From CBDCRK01 sp965220955 (GTDB taxonomy: Bacteria > Desulfobacterota > Binatia > Bin18 > CBDCRK01): DNA of 64,000 nt. Shown here in pieces: positions 52,019 to 61,002 of this stretch. Every line of letters begins with the position of its first letter. Position 1 is the first letter of the stretch. The DNA lies in NCBI GenBank assembly GCA_965220955.1, contig CBDCRK010000037.1:248001-312000 (forward strand), written 5' to 3'. The translations under genes and the position numbers were made by a program. The notes below the pieces were generated by a model that had not been told where the DNA came from, did not search any database, and saw nothing but the letters and a program-made list of their open reading frames with translations.

Positions 52019-53263
52019 TCAAAAATATAACCTGAGCTCCAGATAATAAACGTAGGGATACAAACCGAATTCACTCTGAATGTGAGAACCAACAAGGGCG
52101 GTGCCCACGGGGAGGTAGGCCCCAATCCGCATATCAGCCTCGTTGCTGAGAGAAACAAGGAGAAGCGGGCCAACAAGAAAGCTCTGATCGAGAAGGTTCC
52201 AGAGGCCAAAGAGGTCTGCCGTAACCAGGGGGTGGAGTTCATAGTCTAGGCTAGCACCAAGGTAGTGACGGCCAAAGTTAAAGATCTCGCCACGAGCCAG
52301 ACGCTCGGAGTCAAAGAGGCGAGGATAATCTTCAGGGTCTTCCTCTCCCACCCCGTTAAAATAATACTCCAGGAAGGCATAAAGGCCATTGGCAAACCGG
52401 TAATCCACGCTGGTTACCCCGCGGATAAACGTTCGTTGTTCTTGGTTTGTACCCGCGGTGTTGTGGGTGAAGGTGAACTCCCCGCGCACTCCTAGGCCTC
52501 CAACGTCTCCGTCAAAAAACGGTCCAGTAACAAAGTCACGAAAGAATTTGCCTCCCATCATGCCGAGATCAAAGTTCCCCACGGTTGTCTGTGCCCGTAC
52601 GCCGGCTGAATGACTACGGAAGTCGCTGTCAAACGCCGCATAGACCGCTTCTATTTGCGAGAACTGCCCTAGCGGCCATTTCACGCTCACGGCGTCTACC
52701 CCTGCCTTAAACTCTCTATCGATTTCTACCGGGGAGAAGGAAACAAAGAGATCGGACGGAGTCCAGATGCGCCCCACTCCCCACGAGATCGCTTGACGGC
52801 CGATCACTATATCAGCCCGAGGGAGAGCAATACGGACGTTCAACCGATCTAGCTCATGCTGCCAAAGCAGGCTGCCGGTCTCCCTGACCGTCCAATCCAA
52901 TGGCAGTAGAGAGAGGCGCCCCGCGCTTGTGGAGCGACCCCCAGCAAAGAGTCCCCCCGCCATCCCACCTGTCGGATTGATTACACCGAAGTGCTCATAG
53001 TGCACGGTCCAGCTCAAGTGGGCCCCAATATCCCCCTCAAGCATGAGCCGAGCACGGGTAAAGTCCTGGACGGTGTCACTTGCCCCTGGAAGGGAGGTAT
53101 CCTGACCCAGGGCAAGGGTTTTGACATAGCCAGAGAGGCGAACGGAAAAAACCCCACTGGCAGATTGGTACAAGGGTCCCTTGGTGAGGGCAGAGGCAAA
53201 GCGGGGAAGAAAAAGAGCAGCCAACAGGAAAAAAATAATGATCCATAAACGTTCTGTCATCAA
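52019..53263 (-). CDS. outer-membrane beta-barrel protein of the ABC/LolA-like operon
   Basis: 414 residues: signal peptide (LWIIIFFLLAALFLPRFASA), then amphipathic strands (VFSVRLSGYVKTLALG, FTRARLMLEGDIGAHLSWTVHYEH, ADIVIGRQAISWGVGRIWTPSD) and a terminal YYLELRLYF ending in phenylalanine. The VIGRQAISWG strand resembles alginate-export/DUF1302-like barrels. It overlaps the ATPase gene by four bases, so it is the outer-membrane component of the same transport operon. Substrate unknown. Confidence 0.7.
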   Translation of the reverse strand: MMTERLWIIIFFLLAALFLPRFASALTKGPLYQSASGVFSVRLSGYVKTLALGQDTSLPGASDTVQDFTRARLMLEGDIGAHLSWTVHYEHFGVINPTGGMAGGLFAGGRSTSAGRLSLLPLDWTVRETGSLLWQHELDRLNVRIALPRADIVIGRQAISWGVGRIWTPSDLFVSFSPVEIDREFKAGVDAVSVKWPLGQFSQIEAVYAAFDSDFRSHSAGVRAQTTVGNFDLGMMGGKFFRDFVTGPFFDGDVGGLGVRGEFTFTHNTAGTNQEQRTFIRGVTSVDYRFANGLYAFLEYYFNGVGEEDPEDYPRLFDSERLARGEIFNFGRHYLGASLDYELHPLVTADLFGLWNLLDQSFLVGPLLLVSLSNEADMRIGAYLPVGTALVGSHIQSEFGLYPYVYYLELRLYF

Positions 53264-53985
53264 CCAGCGCTTCCCGGCACAGGGGCATCTTGCCCATCCC
53301 GCACCTCATCGCTCACTACCTGGCCGTCCTGTAAACGGATCAGGCGGCGGGACCGCTCCATCACCTGAGGATCATGGGTGGAAAAGATAAACGTGGTGCC
53401 ATGGGCATGGTTGAGTTGTTCCATCACATTGAGGAGAGAGGCAGCGGTAGCAGAGTCGAGATTGGCCGTGGGCTCGTCCGCCAGGATGAGTACGGGCTCT
53501 GTGGCCATAGCTCTGGCCACCGCTACCCGCTGTTGCTGCCCACCGGATAGTTCTGCTGGACGACGAGTCTCAAGGCCGGCAAGGCCCATCTCCCCAAATA
53601 ACTTTTGCACCCGTTCTCTACGGTTCTTTTCAGACACGCCTTGTAGAAGTAGGGTGAACTCGGCATTTTCCAAGGCGGTGAGTACAGGGATCAGGTTGTA
53701 CGCCTGGAAGACAAAGCCAATATGCTGCAAACGGAGACGAGCCAGTTTGCCGGCAGGCAATACCTTAAGATCCTGTCCGGCTACCCCTACCTCACCGGCA
53801 TCGGCCCGGTCGAGCCCGCCAATAATGTTCAGCAATGTGGTCTTGCCTGAACCTGAAGGGCCGGCAATAGCAAGGAATTCCCCAGGGGCAATTTGTAAGC
53901 TTACCCCGCGCAGAGCAGGCACCTCAAACTGCCCTGTACGGTAGGTTTTTCGTACGTTCTGAAGTTCCACTGCCCAGCCAGCCAT
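53260..53985 (-). CDS. ABC transporter ATPase, LolD/MacB type
   Basis: 241 residues. Walker A GPSGSGKTTLLN (~43), signature LSGGQQQRVAVARAM (~143), Walker B LILADEPTANLD (~168). The IGFVFQAYNLIPVLTALENAEF segment is typical of the LolD/MacB/FtsE group. It powers the two FtsX-type permeases encoded upstream. ATGA overlap with the porin-like gene. Confidence 0.92.
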   Translation of the reverse strand: MAGWAVELQNVRKTYRTGQFEVPALRGVSLQIAPGEFLAIAGPSGSGKTTLLNIIGGLDRADAGEVGVAGQDLKVLPAGKLARLRLQHIGFVFQAYNLIPVLTALENAEFTLLLQGVSEKNRRERVQKLFGEMGLAGLETRRPAELSGGQQQRVAVARAMATEPVLILADEPTANLDSATAASLLNVMEQLNHAHGTTFIFSTHDPQVMERSRRLIRLQDGQVVSDEVRDGQDAPVPGSAG

Positions 53986-53993
53986 AGGGCTCT

Positions 53994-55277
53994 CTAAAAT
54001 ATTCTCAGCGCGTCAGGTAGCTCTGTCCGTGCTGCCTTGAGCGCCGGGTAGAGAGACAAGACAGCCGCCATTACAAACACAATGCTTACAGACCAAACAA
54101 TCCGCCTCAGACTTAAGTGAGAGTAAAGGATAGGGTCGAAGACAGTTCCGGCAGTCGAGAGATTAGTCTCGATCAAGTCCAGTCCGAAGGTAGCGAAATA
54201 GTGATGAACACCCAGACCCAGCGCCAGGCCCAAGGCCAGGCTGATCACCGTTAGTATTAGAGACTCACAGATGACCATGCCCATGAGCTGCCGGGGACGA
54301 AGGCCAAGGGCCGCACAAACACCAAATTCATAGCGGCGCTCCAGTACTGCCATAAGAATAGTGTTGAGCAATCCCAAACCCACCATCACCAGCACAATGC
54401 CGTTTATCACATAATTAAAGGCGTCATCCAGCCAGACAAACTGGACTAGTTCTGCCATTGCCTCCCGCCAGGTTAGGACCTCAGCCGGGGCCCCTATTAA
54501 CTGTTCTCGTAAACGCATGGCCACCAGCGGTGAGTCACCCTCCTGCTTAAGGAAGACCGCCACCTGGGTCACCTGGTCTGGAGCCCGGAGAAACTCCTGC
54601 ATTTGGGGCAAAGGCAAGTGGATCACATACGCATCGACCTCACGCAGACCGGTACGAAAAATTCCCGCCACCCGAAAAAGAGCGCTCTGAATTTCTCCTC
54701 CAGATCCATCCACAGCTTCGGAGCGAGGCGCTTGAACCGCCTGAGCCATAAGCACCACTTTGGATCCTACCCTTACCTCTAGCTTTTGCGCTAGTTCGGC
54801 ACCAATCACAACGCTGGCGGGCCTGCCGTTACCCAGATAAGACCCGTCGACCATGCGCTGGGGGATTAACGAGACAAATCTTTCTTGTTGTGGGATGACC
54901 CCAAAGATGATCACCCCGGAGGCGTTAGCCGCAGAGCTCAATAGACCAGAGGCCAAAAGCCTGGGACTAACTCCTTGCAAGGAACGGTTTAGGCTTTTGG
55001 CATACAGCAACTCTTCGGTCCCAGAAACCACCCAGGCCGGGAGCAAAAGATCCTGAGAGCGCGTGTTCTGATACCCCTTTGCCTGGACAATGACATGTCC
55101 CCCACCAAGCTTTATACCGTTGGCAATCATCTGCTCGTGAGTGCCATCACCCAGCCCCAAAGAGACAAGTAGCAAGGCAAGCCCCAATCCCAGGGCCAGA
55201 GCGGTAAGCAGGGTGCGTCGGGGACTACGCCACAGGTTGCGCCAGGCGAGCTTTACTAACAGAAGAATCCCTTCCAT
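53994..55277 (-). CDS. FtsX/LolC-type ABC permease (second of two)
   Basis: 427 residues. An N-terminal helix (RTLLTALALGLGLALLLVSLGLG) is followed by a large periplasmic MacB-PCD-like domain (VVIGAELAQKLEVRVGSKVVLMAQ) and three C-terminal helices including VINGIVLVMVGLGLLNTILMAVLERRYEFGVCAALGLRPRQL. Nine bases before the ATPase start. Pairs with the paralogous permease at 55498-56754. Confidence 0.88.
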   Translation of the reverse strand: MEGILLLVKLAWRNLWRSPRRTLLTALALGLGLALLLVSLGLGDGTHEQMIANGIKLGGGHVIVQAKGYQNTRSQDLLLPAWVVSGTEELLYAKSLNRSLQGVSPRLLASGLLSSAANASGVIIFGVIPQQERFVSLIPQRMVDGSYLGNGRPASVVIGAELAQKLEVRVGSKVVLMAQAVQAPRSEAVDGSGGEIQSALFRVAGIFRTGLREVDAYVIHLPLPQMQEFLRAPDQVTQVAVFLKQEGDSPLVAMRLREQLIGAPAEVLTWREAMAELVQFVWLDDAFNYVINGIVLVMVGLGLLNTILMAVLERRYEFGVCAALGLRPRQLMGMVICESLILTVISLALGLALGLGVHHYFATFGLDLIETNLSTAGTVFDPILYSHLSLRRIVWSVSIVFVMAAVLSLYPALKAARTELPDALRIF

Positions 55278-55292
55278 AATAATACTAACGGT

Positions 55293-55443
55293 CTAAATCG
55301 AATCACAGGACATTGGCACACTAGAGTAGGGGCGATCCTTGTGATCGCCCCAGGAGAAAGGCCATGGCAACAAGGCGAATACGAGATTCGCCCCTACAAC
55401 AGACAACGAGATCTCTTGTGCCAATCTCATATGACTGATTTAG
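55293..55443. repeat. 151-bp MITE-like composite repeat
   Basis: Imperfect terminal inverted repeats: CTAAATCGAATCACAGG...ATTGGCACA and, reversed, CTAAATCAGTCATATGAG...ATTGGCACA. The inside holds two GTAGGGGCGA palindromes facing each other. It separates the two permease genes of one operon. Confidence 0.7.
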
Positions 55444-55497
55444 CACATGGACTCTGATGGGTCCAAAAGCTAAAAGTAAGAAAAATCCCTCCCCTTA

Positions 55498-56754
55498 CTA
55501 AACCTTATGGATCGCCTCCACCGGTCGAAAGCGGGCTGCTCGCAGAGCCGGATAAAGGGCAGACACAAGGGCCACAACGGCCAGCCCCAGAGCGGCCTGG
55601 CCATACGCAGAAAAATCCTGCCAGCCGTACCAGAGAGGATCAACCACGACTCCAGCCATGGGGATCTCGCCCATAAAGCTACGCAAGTCCAGACCATAAA
55701 TCTGCAAGTACCACAGGAGTGGAGCTCCAAGCCCTCCTCCCAAAACCAGGCTGGCGCTCACCAGGCCTCCGGCCTCGGCCAGAACAAGACCCACCACCTG
55801 AACGGGACGCATCCCCAGGGCCATAAGCACGCCCAGCTCACGGGTACGCTCAAAAACGGCCATAAGCATGGTGTTCATCACACCCATGATCGCTACCAGG
55901 AAAACAATGAAAAAGAAAATCGAGGTACTGCTACGAATAAGACGCACATACTCGGCCAACTCTGGCGATAGTTCAGGCCAGGCGCGCACTCGAACGGGAA
56001 GTACCTGGCTGAGTCGAACCTCAAGGGCGGAGGCTACCGCCGTAGCCTGGGCTGCATTGGAGAGAGTAATAGCAATTTCGTGAATTCTTTTAGGCGCCAG
56101 GCTCAGGAGTTCCTGCAGAGAAGAAAGAGACATAAGAACCAATCCGCGGTCCATGGCCTCGAGCCCCGTACGCAAAATTCCCACAACCGTGTACAGATCA
56201 TTTCCTATTGAGCCATCGGCGGCCTGTGTTACCAGAACAACCTCTGACCCTACTCCAACATCAATCGAATCGGCCAGCTTTTCTCCTATGACAACCCCTT
56301 TTGGTACCTGTTCGGTCAGATAGCTCCCTGTTACTATCCGAGTGTGCAGGGTAGTGATGTGTTGTTCCCGACCGGGGATAACCCCCAGAAGCTCTGCCCC
56401 GGTGGATTGGTTGGCAGAGCTTACCAACCCATAGCCGTATACCCGGGGCGAAGCCGCCTGAACTCTGGGGTCAGAGGTAAGGGTGGCCAAAAGCTGGCTG
56501 ACATCCGTTCCTTGCTGCTTGCTCAAGGTCTTATAAATGGAGCGGGTAGGATAGTAACCCGGAGCATGGACCTGCATATGGGAAAGGCCAAAGCGCGTAC
56601 CGTTTTCGATCATTTGCTGGCTTAAGCCTTCAAGCAGGCAGGCAAAGAGGAGTAGCATGGCGTAACCCAGGGCAATGGCAGCCATAGAGATGAGGGTACG
56701 TCGGGGATTACGCCAGAGGTTACGCCAGGCGATCTGGACAATCCGTTTGCTCAT
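55498..56754 (-). CDS. FtsX/LolC-type ABC permease (first of two)
   Basis: 418 residues. N-terminal helix (TLISMAAIALGYAMLLLFACLLEG), periplasmic domain (KGVVIGEKLADSIDVGVGSEVVLVTQ) and C-terminal helices (STSIFFFIVFLVAIMGVMNTMLMAVFERTRELGVLMALGM). Paralogue of the permease at 53994, probably forming a heterodimer. It overlaps the LolA-like gene by four bases. Confidence 0.88.
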   Translation of the reverse strand: MSKRIVQIAWRNLWRNPRRTLISMAAIALGYAMLLLFACLLEGLSQQMIENGTRFGLSHMQVHAPGYYPTRSIYKTLSKQQGTDVSQLLATLTSDPRVQAASPRVYGYGLVSSANQSTGAELLGVIPGREQHITTLHTRIVTGSYLTEQVPKGVVIGEKLADSIDVGVGSEVVLVTQAADGSIGNDLYTVVGILRTGLEAMDRGLVLMSLSSLQELLSLAPKRIHEIAITLSNAAQATAVASALEVRLSQVLPVRVRAWPELSPELAEYVRLIRSSTSIFFFIVFLVAIMGVMNTMLMAVFERTRELGVLMALGMRPVQVVGLVLAEAGGLVSASLVLGGGLGAPLLWYLQIYGLDLRSFMGEIPMAGVVVDPLWYGWQDFSAYGQAALGLAVVALVSALYPALRAARFRPVEAIHKV

Positions 56755-57560
56755 CGCTCCAGATTGCGCAAAGAGAACGTCTCCTCGCCAATCTCCACGT
56801 CAAAAGTGATAGAGTCATACAGAATCATGGTCTGCTCACCGGGTTTGTCCAAGGGTTGCATCACTAGACGGGTGGGAACGAGCCTCCCACCCGTAGTTTC
56901 ATATTCGGAAAAGGTCAACTCCCGGACCAGCTTATTGTCCTCGTCATAGTAACGATGCCAGGTGGGCATGAGATCAGCCTGTCGGACCTCCAGAATGACT
57001 TTTCCCCATACCACTGGCGCTTCTGGCTGAGGAGTCAGGGTAAATTCATATACCTCAACCCCGTCTCGCTCTCCCTCAAAAGAGATAGCAATAAAGTAGT
57101 CACGAATAAGACGGCTCTCTTTCACCAGATCATCGTTGGTGAAATGACTTCCCATCCATGAGGCCATCATCATCGAAGCAGGAATCTTGATGGTGCGGTT
57201 CACTTTGGGCAGATAGTTCCAGATATTCTTTCCTACCTTAAGGGAGGCCATGCCCGCCTCTTTTTTAGGCTTGTTGATGCGAACCAGGGCATTCTCGGTC
57301 CCCTGTGACCAGATCTGCATGGCCAGGGTGCGCTGCCAGTTCTTGGTGGAGATCTGCATCTCAACTGTGCTAACGCTGGATTTACCCCGCAAAAGCCGAT
57401 CCACCTGATCCACGATTTCCCTCGCCCGTTGATCGTCACTAGCCCCAAACCCCGAGCCTGGGTTTAGGAGCGTCAACCCGCTTAGGAGCGCAAGCACGCT
57501 TAAGAGCGCAAGCACGCTTAGGAGCTGTCTGAAAATCCTTGTTCTCCCCTTTCGTAACAT
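56751..57560 (-). CDS. LolA-like outer-membrane lipoprotein-sorting protein
   Basis: 269 residues with a signal peptide (LLSVLALLSVLALLSGLTLL, partly repeat-built from AGCGCAAGCACGCTTA DNA) and a LolA/LppX-like fold of the group often annotated outer membrane lipoprotein-sorting protein: VEMQISTKNWQRTLAMQIWSQG, LKVGKNIWNYLPKVNRTIKIPASMMMASWMGSHFTNDDLV. As the first gene of the operon with two permeases, an ATPase and an outer-membrane barrel, it is probably the periplasmic shuttle for a lipid or lipoprotein. Confidence 0.82.
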   Translation of the reverse strand: MLRKGRTRIFRQLLSVLALLSVLALLSGLTLLNPGSGFGASDDQRAREIVDQVDRLLRGKSSVSTVEMQISTKNWQRTLAMQIWSQGTENALVRINKPKKEAGMASLKVGKNIWNYLPKVNRTIKIPASMMMASWMGSHFTNDDLVKESRLIRDYFIAISFEGERDGVEVYEFTLTPQPEAPVVWGKVILEVRQADLMPTWHRYYDEDNKLVRELTFSEYETTGGRLVPTRLVMQPLDKPGEQTMILYDSITFDVEIGEETFSLRNLER

Positions 57561-57574
57561 ACCTTTACCGCCCT

Positions 57575-58429
57575 TTACTGCTTAGATTTCTGGTATCCTG
57601 CCCGCGCAGCCTGTTCCTCATTATCGAAATAGACGCGATTATCTTTGTTAACCTTACCATAAAATACCCCACCAGGAAGATGATAGATTTTTGAGCGTTT
57701 GTTACCAATGATCTTGCCGCTGACCTTGGCGCCTGGTTGAGCCAGGACTTTCTCCGCGCATCCACCCCAGAGACCACGGTCTTGAGCAATGGCTTGGCGC
57801 TGAAGCTTTAGAAAAAAGTTCCGATACTTAACGTTGGGGAGATAGGTAGAGACCTGAGCATAACCCTGACGGATCAGCTCGGCATTAACAAAGAGGTTGC
57901 GGATAAAAACATAAGCCAAAAGCCGCCCGTATTGGTCGCGCTGCTCCACATCAAACTCCAGGGAAACCTTCTTCCCTGACACCAGGCTGCGGTTAACCGC
58001 AAAAGCCTCGTGTCCGCAGTAATCAGGTAGTTTCTTAGGCCTTTTTGTTTCTGGGGCATCGATGCCAAGGTATCTTACTTTCTCCCCGTTGGTTAGAACA
58101 ATGGTATCACCATCAATGACTCCGGCTACCCGTACCCAGCGAGCGGGGGAAGTAGATCTTACCGAAGGAGATCCTGTCGAGGAGAGAGAGGCTCCGTCCT
58201 TCTTACCTCTGTTTCCCTTCTGCCTTTCCTTCTGTACCTGTATAGCTTCACGATATTCTTGTGGAACGTAAAGAAGGTTGTCAGTATAGTGCGCAGTTCC
58301 TTGTTTATCAATCCATTTGTAAATATCCGCCCACAGGCATAAGGGCCAGAGCACTCCTAGAGTCACTAAGGCGAAAACAAGCGGCAGGTACCCCTGGGTA
58401 CGGCCAGTACAAAGGTCACTTATGAGCAT
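57575..58429 (-). CDS. exported thermonuclease (SNase) fused to DUF4124
   Basis: 284 residues from ATG 58429. A signal peptide/anchor (YLPLVFALVTLGVLWPLCLWA) precedes a DUF4124 segment (DIYKWIDKQGTAHYTDN), a Lys/Ser linker, the staphylococcal-nuclease domain (RVAGVIDGDTIVLTNGEKVRYLGIDAPET, LEFDVEQRDQYGRLLAYVF, DRGLWGGC) and a C-terminal Ada-type zinc-binding-like module (SKIYHLPGGVFYGKV...RVYFDNEEQAARAGY). Ca-dependent extracellular nuclease is the likely activity. The downstream LolA-like gene starts 15 bases on. Confidence 0.82.
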   Translation of the reverse strand: MLISDLCTGRTQGYLPLVFALVTLGVLWPLCLWADIYKWIDKQGTAHYTDNLLYVPQEYREAIQVQKERQKGNRGKKDGASLSSTGSPSVRSTSPARWVRVAGVIDGDTIVLTNGEKVRYLGIDAPETKRPKKLPDYCGHEAFAVNRSLVSGKKVSLEFDVEQRDQYGRLLAYVFIRNLFVNAELIRQGYAQVSTYLPNVKYRNFFLKLQRQAIAQDRGLWGGCAEKVLAQPGAKVSGKIIGNKRSKIYHLPGGVFYGKVNKDNRVYFDNEEQAARAGYQKSKQ

Positions 58430-58523
58430 AAAGGGTCTTTCACAAAATTCTTCCACCAAAACCCATAAAGATGTCGAGGAAAAACTCAAAACGCGAGAAA
58501 ATAGCCCGCATCCCTTTGCCTAG

Positions 58524-58566
58524 TAGGGGCGATCGCGGGCATCCTGCCCGACGTGATCGCCCGCTA
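58524..58566. repeat. GTAGGGGCGA palindromic repeat
   Basis: GTAGGGGCGATCGCGGGCATCC/TGCCCGACGTGATCGCCCGC-type inverted copy between the thermonuclease and hsdM; intergenic. Confidence 0.7.
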
Positions 58567-58597
58567 TATCGTCAAGCTGGCACTTCACTTGCCATAG

Positions 58598-60106
58598 TTA
58601 TACTAGGCCTGTCTCCGAGCTCAGATCCTCGCTGATGTTCTCAAACTGCTCCAGGGCGGTCCGCAGATCCTCAGCAATCTCAGCGGCAATCAGGTCCGGG
58701 TCGGGCAGGTTCGCCGAGTCCTCCAGGCTCTCGTCCTTGAGCCAGAAGATGTCCAGGCTCACTTTGTCACGCTGGAGCAATTCCTCATAAGAATATACTC
58801 GCCAGCGGCCGTTAGGCTTGTCTGTAGACCAGGTCGCCTTACGCTTGTGTCGGCTGGCCGGATTGTAGCAAGCCACGAAATCATCGAGGTCTGATCGCTT
58901 GAGCGGATTGGTCTTCAGCGTGAAGCGCTGGTTGGTACGCAGGTCGTAGATCCACAAGGTCTTGGTCCACGGCGTCTCGCTGGCCGGTTTGCGATCAAAA
59001 AAGAGAACGTTTGCTTTAACCCCCTGAGAGTAAAAGATACCTGTTGGCAGCCGCAGCAGAGTATGGACCTCGCATTCGTGCAGGAGTTTACGCCGCACCG
59101 TCTCACCAGCCCCACCCTCGAAAAGCACATTGTCGGGAACCACTATTGCAGCGCGACCGTTGATCTTGAGCAGCGTCTTGACGTGCTGGACAAAGTTGAG
59201 CTGTTTGTTGCTTGTTGAGGCCCAGAAATCATCACGAACCACCGTCAACGCCTGCTTCTCCTGCTCGCCCTCCTCATTCACAACGAGCACGCTTGATTTC
59301 TTTCCAAAAGGAGGATTCGTCAAGACAAGGCCAAACCGCGCTCCGGGGTCGGCACGCAAACTATCGTCGGTAGTGACAGGCGGGTTAGCCTCATCGCCAG
59401 AGGGACCAATACCATGCAAGAGTAAATTCATGGCACAGAGGCGGGTCACATTGTCCACAATCTCAACGCCGTGCAAGGCTTCGAGCTTCAGGTGACGCTT
59501 TTGATCTTTATCAAGATTGGGATAATGACGTGCGATATAGTCGTGGGCTGCAAGCAAAAAGCCGCCGGTGCCGCATGCCGGGTCACAAATTGTCTCGCCC
59601 GGCGCGGGTCGTATGACGTCGACAATGGCCTGAATTAGCGGGCGCGGCGTGAAGTACTGCCCTGCCCCTCCTTTGATGTCCTGTGCGTTTTTTTCCAGCA
59701 GCCCTTCGTAGGCATCGCCCTTCACATCAGCATCAAGGGCCATCCATTGCTCGCGGTCGATCAGGTCTACGATCAGGCGACGAAGCTTTGCAGGATCCTG
59801 GACCTTATTTTGCGCCTTGCGGAAGATAATGCCGAGCATACCCTTGTTCTTGCCCAGGTCTTCAAGAATGTGGCGGTAGTGTGCCTCTAGAGCATCGCCG
59901 TCCTTAGACAAAAGGCTCGGCCAGTCATAACTCGCAGGAATAATCGACTTATGCTTCCATGGCGCCTGTGTTTGCTCATGAACCATTTTGAGAAAGAGCA
60001 GATAGGTAAGCTGCTCGACGTAGTCCCCGTACGAGAGCCCATCATCGCGCAAAACATTGCAGTAGTTCCACAATTTCTGGACAATCTGCTGGGAGTGGTT
60101 AGTCAC
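58598..60106 (-). CDS. hsdM: type I restriction-modification methyltransferase subunit HsdM
   Basis: 502 residues. HsdM N-terminal helical domain (QKLWNYCNVLRDDGLSYGDYVEQLTYLLFLKM), motif ahead of the MTase core (GAGQYFTPRPLIQAIVDVIRP), SAM motif I DPACGTGGFLLAAHDY and catalytic NPPFGKKSS. GTG start at 60106 with AGGAGAT. It methylates adenine at sites chosen by HsdS, whose gene lies 2.5 kb upstream on the same strand. No hsdR is present between here and the left genes. Confidence 0.93.
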   Translation of the reverse strand: MTNHSQQIVQKLWNYCNVLRDDGLSYGDYVEQLTYLLFLKMVHEQTQAPWKHKSIIPASYDWPSLLSKDGDALEAHYRHILEDLGKNKGMLGIIFRKAQNKVQDPAKLRRLIVDLIDREQWMALDADVKGDAYEGLLEKNAQDIKGGAGQYFTPRPLIQAIVDVIRPAPGETICDPACGTGGFLLAAHDYIARHYPNLDKDQKRHLKLEALHGVEIVDNVTRLCAMNLLLHGIGPSGDEANPPVTTDDSLRADPGARFGLVLTNPPFGKKSSVLVVNEEGEQEKQALTVVRDDFWASTSNKQLNFVQHVKTLLKINGRAAIVVPDNVLFEGGAGETVRRKLLHECEVHTLLRLPTGIFYSQGVKANVLFFDRKPASETPWTKTLWIYDLRTNQRFTLKTNPLKRSDLDDFVACYNPASRHKRKATWSTDKPNGRWRVYSYEELLQRDKVSLDIFWLKDESLEDSANLPDPDLIAAEIAEDLRTALEQFENISEDLSSETGLV

Positions 60107-60138
60107 AATACATCTCCTATTCTATAGCTGCTGGATGC

Positions 60139-60301
60139 CAATCGAACCACATAAGATTCGGTACAGGAGGTCTCGCCGTCTATTGTAGGGGCGAATCTTG
60201 TATTCGCCTACCTCTCTGTAGTCCCCCCTACTGGGCGATCACCTGGGCGATCACAAGGATCGCCCCTACGTTAGTATATCAATGTCCTGTGATCTGATTT
60301 C
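60139..60301. repeat. 163-bp MITE-like composite repeat
   Basis: Imperfect terminal inverted repeats AATCGAACCACATAAGATTCG and AAATCAGATCACAGGACATT (reversed right end), with GTAGGGGCGAATCTTG and CAAGGATCGCCCCTAC palindromes inside. It lies between hsdM and the DUF4276 gene and resembles element 55293-55443. Confidence 0.7.
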
Positions 60302-60316
60302 GTTGGAACCTCTGGC

Positions 60317-60997
60317 TCATTGTGTCTCTTGGCCAAAATACCCGAGACCAAGAAGAGCGGCATGGAGGTCCCGCTCGAAGCGCTGAAAAGCAAGAACCTC
60401 TCGCAGGCGGACAAGCCGGACCCGCTCGCCAATGGCGTCGAGGAATGCCTCCGCTTTCTTCTTTTTTAGCCGCCTGGTTCCGATCACATTCGCAAAAGCC
60501 TGGTTAAGAATTTGCTTGGGATTAAGGACTCTCTCCACCTCACGCGGCCTTCTCGGAATACCCAGGCTCATGTCATCAAGCATGGTCCCAAACGCTGCTC
60601 GCAAAGCGTCGCCATCTACGAGAGCCCAGGCCTCGGTCTCTCGAACAGGCACAACAGCAACTGTTTGTTCATACTCTCGAGTAAGCTCATGAGCAATCCA
60701 CTGGGCTGCAGGTTGCACCCGCTCCTTCAATGCCGAATCTGGATCGCCCGCCCCGTCGGTATGAATGAAAAGAATTCCGTAAGCTCCACGGGCTTCTCGT
60801 GCCGCCTCCAGGATGCGCGTTTCTCGGTTTTCGCCCCGATGTTGCGCAGGCGTGTGGAGTTCCACAACATCCCCGATCTCTACTATGTCGCTGGCAAATT
60901 GTAGGCACAGATCTTCGGTAACACGGCGAAGTATGGGTGCCAGAAAGCGATGGTCAGTGATTCCCTCTGCGAACAAAGCAAGCCCTAGGTAGCGCAT
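60317..60997 (-). CDS. DUF4276-family TOPRIM-like protein
   Basis: 226 residues. LFAEGITDHRFLAPIL (acidic residue 1), LFIHTDGAGDPDSA (DxD-like) and VPVRETEAWALVD follow the TOPRIM-like layout ascribed to DUF4276 and the RloB/AbiLii group. ATG starts 5 bases after the AAA-ATPase stop, so it is coupled to it. Such pairs act as phage-defence effectors in several systems (OLD/Gabija/AbiL-like logic); this specific pair is inferred from synteny. Nuclease activity is unproven. Confidence 0.72.
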   Translation of the reverse strand: MRYLGLALFAEGITDHRFLAPILRRVTEDLCLQFASDIVEIGDVVELHTPAQHRGENRETRILEAAREARGAYGILFIHTDGAGDPDSALKERVQPAAQWIAHELTREYEQTVAVVPVRETEAWALVDGDALRAAFGTMLDDMSLGIPRRPREVERVLNPKQILNQAFANVIGTRRLKKKKAEAFLDAIGERVRLVRLREVLAFQRFERDLHAALLGLGYFGQETQ

Positions 60998-61002
60998 AAC
61001 GC

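Noticed and set aside
58598..60106. hsdR restriction subunit expected next to hsdM
   Set aside because: No helicase/nuclease gene of type I R is found between hsdM and its neighbours in this window; it may lie beyond 64000.
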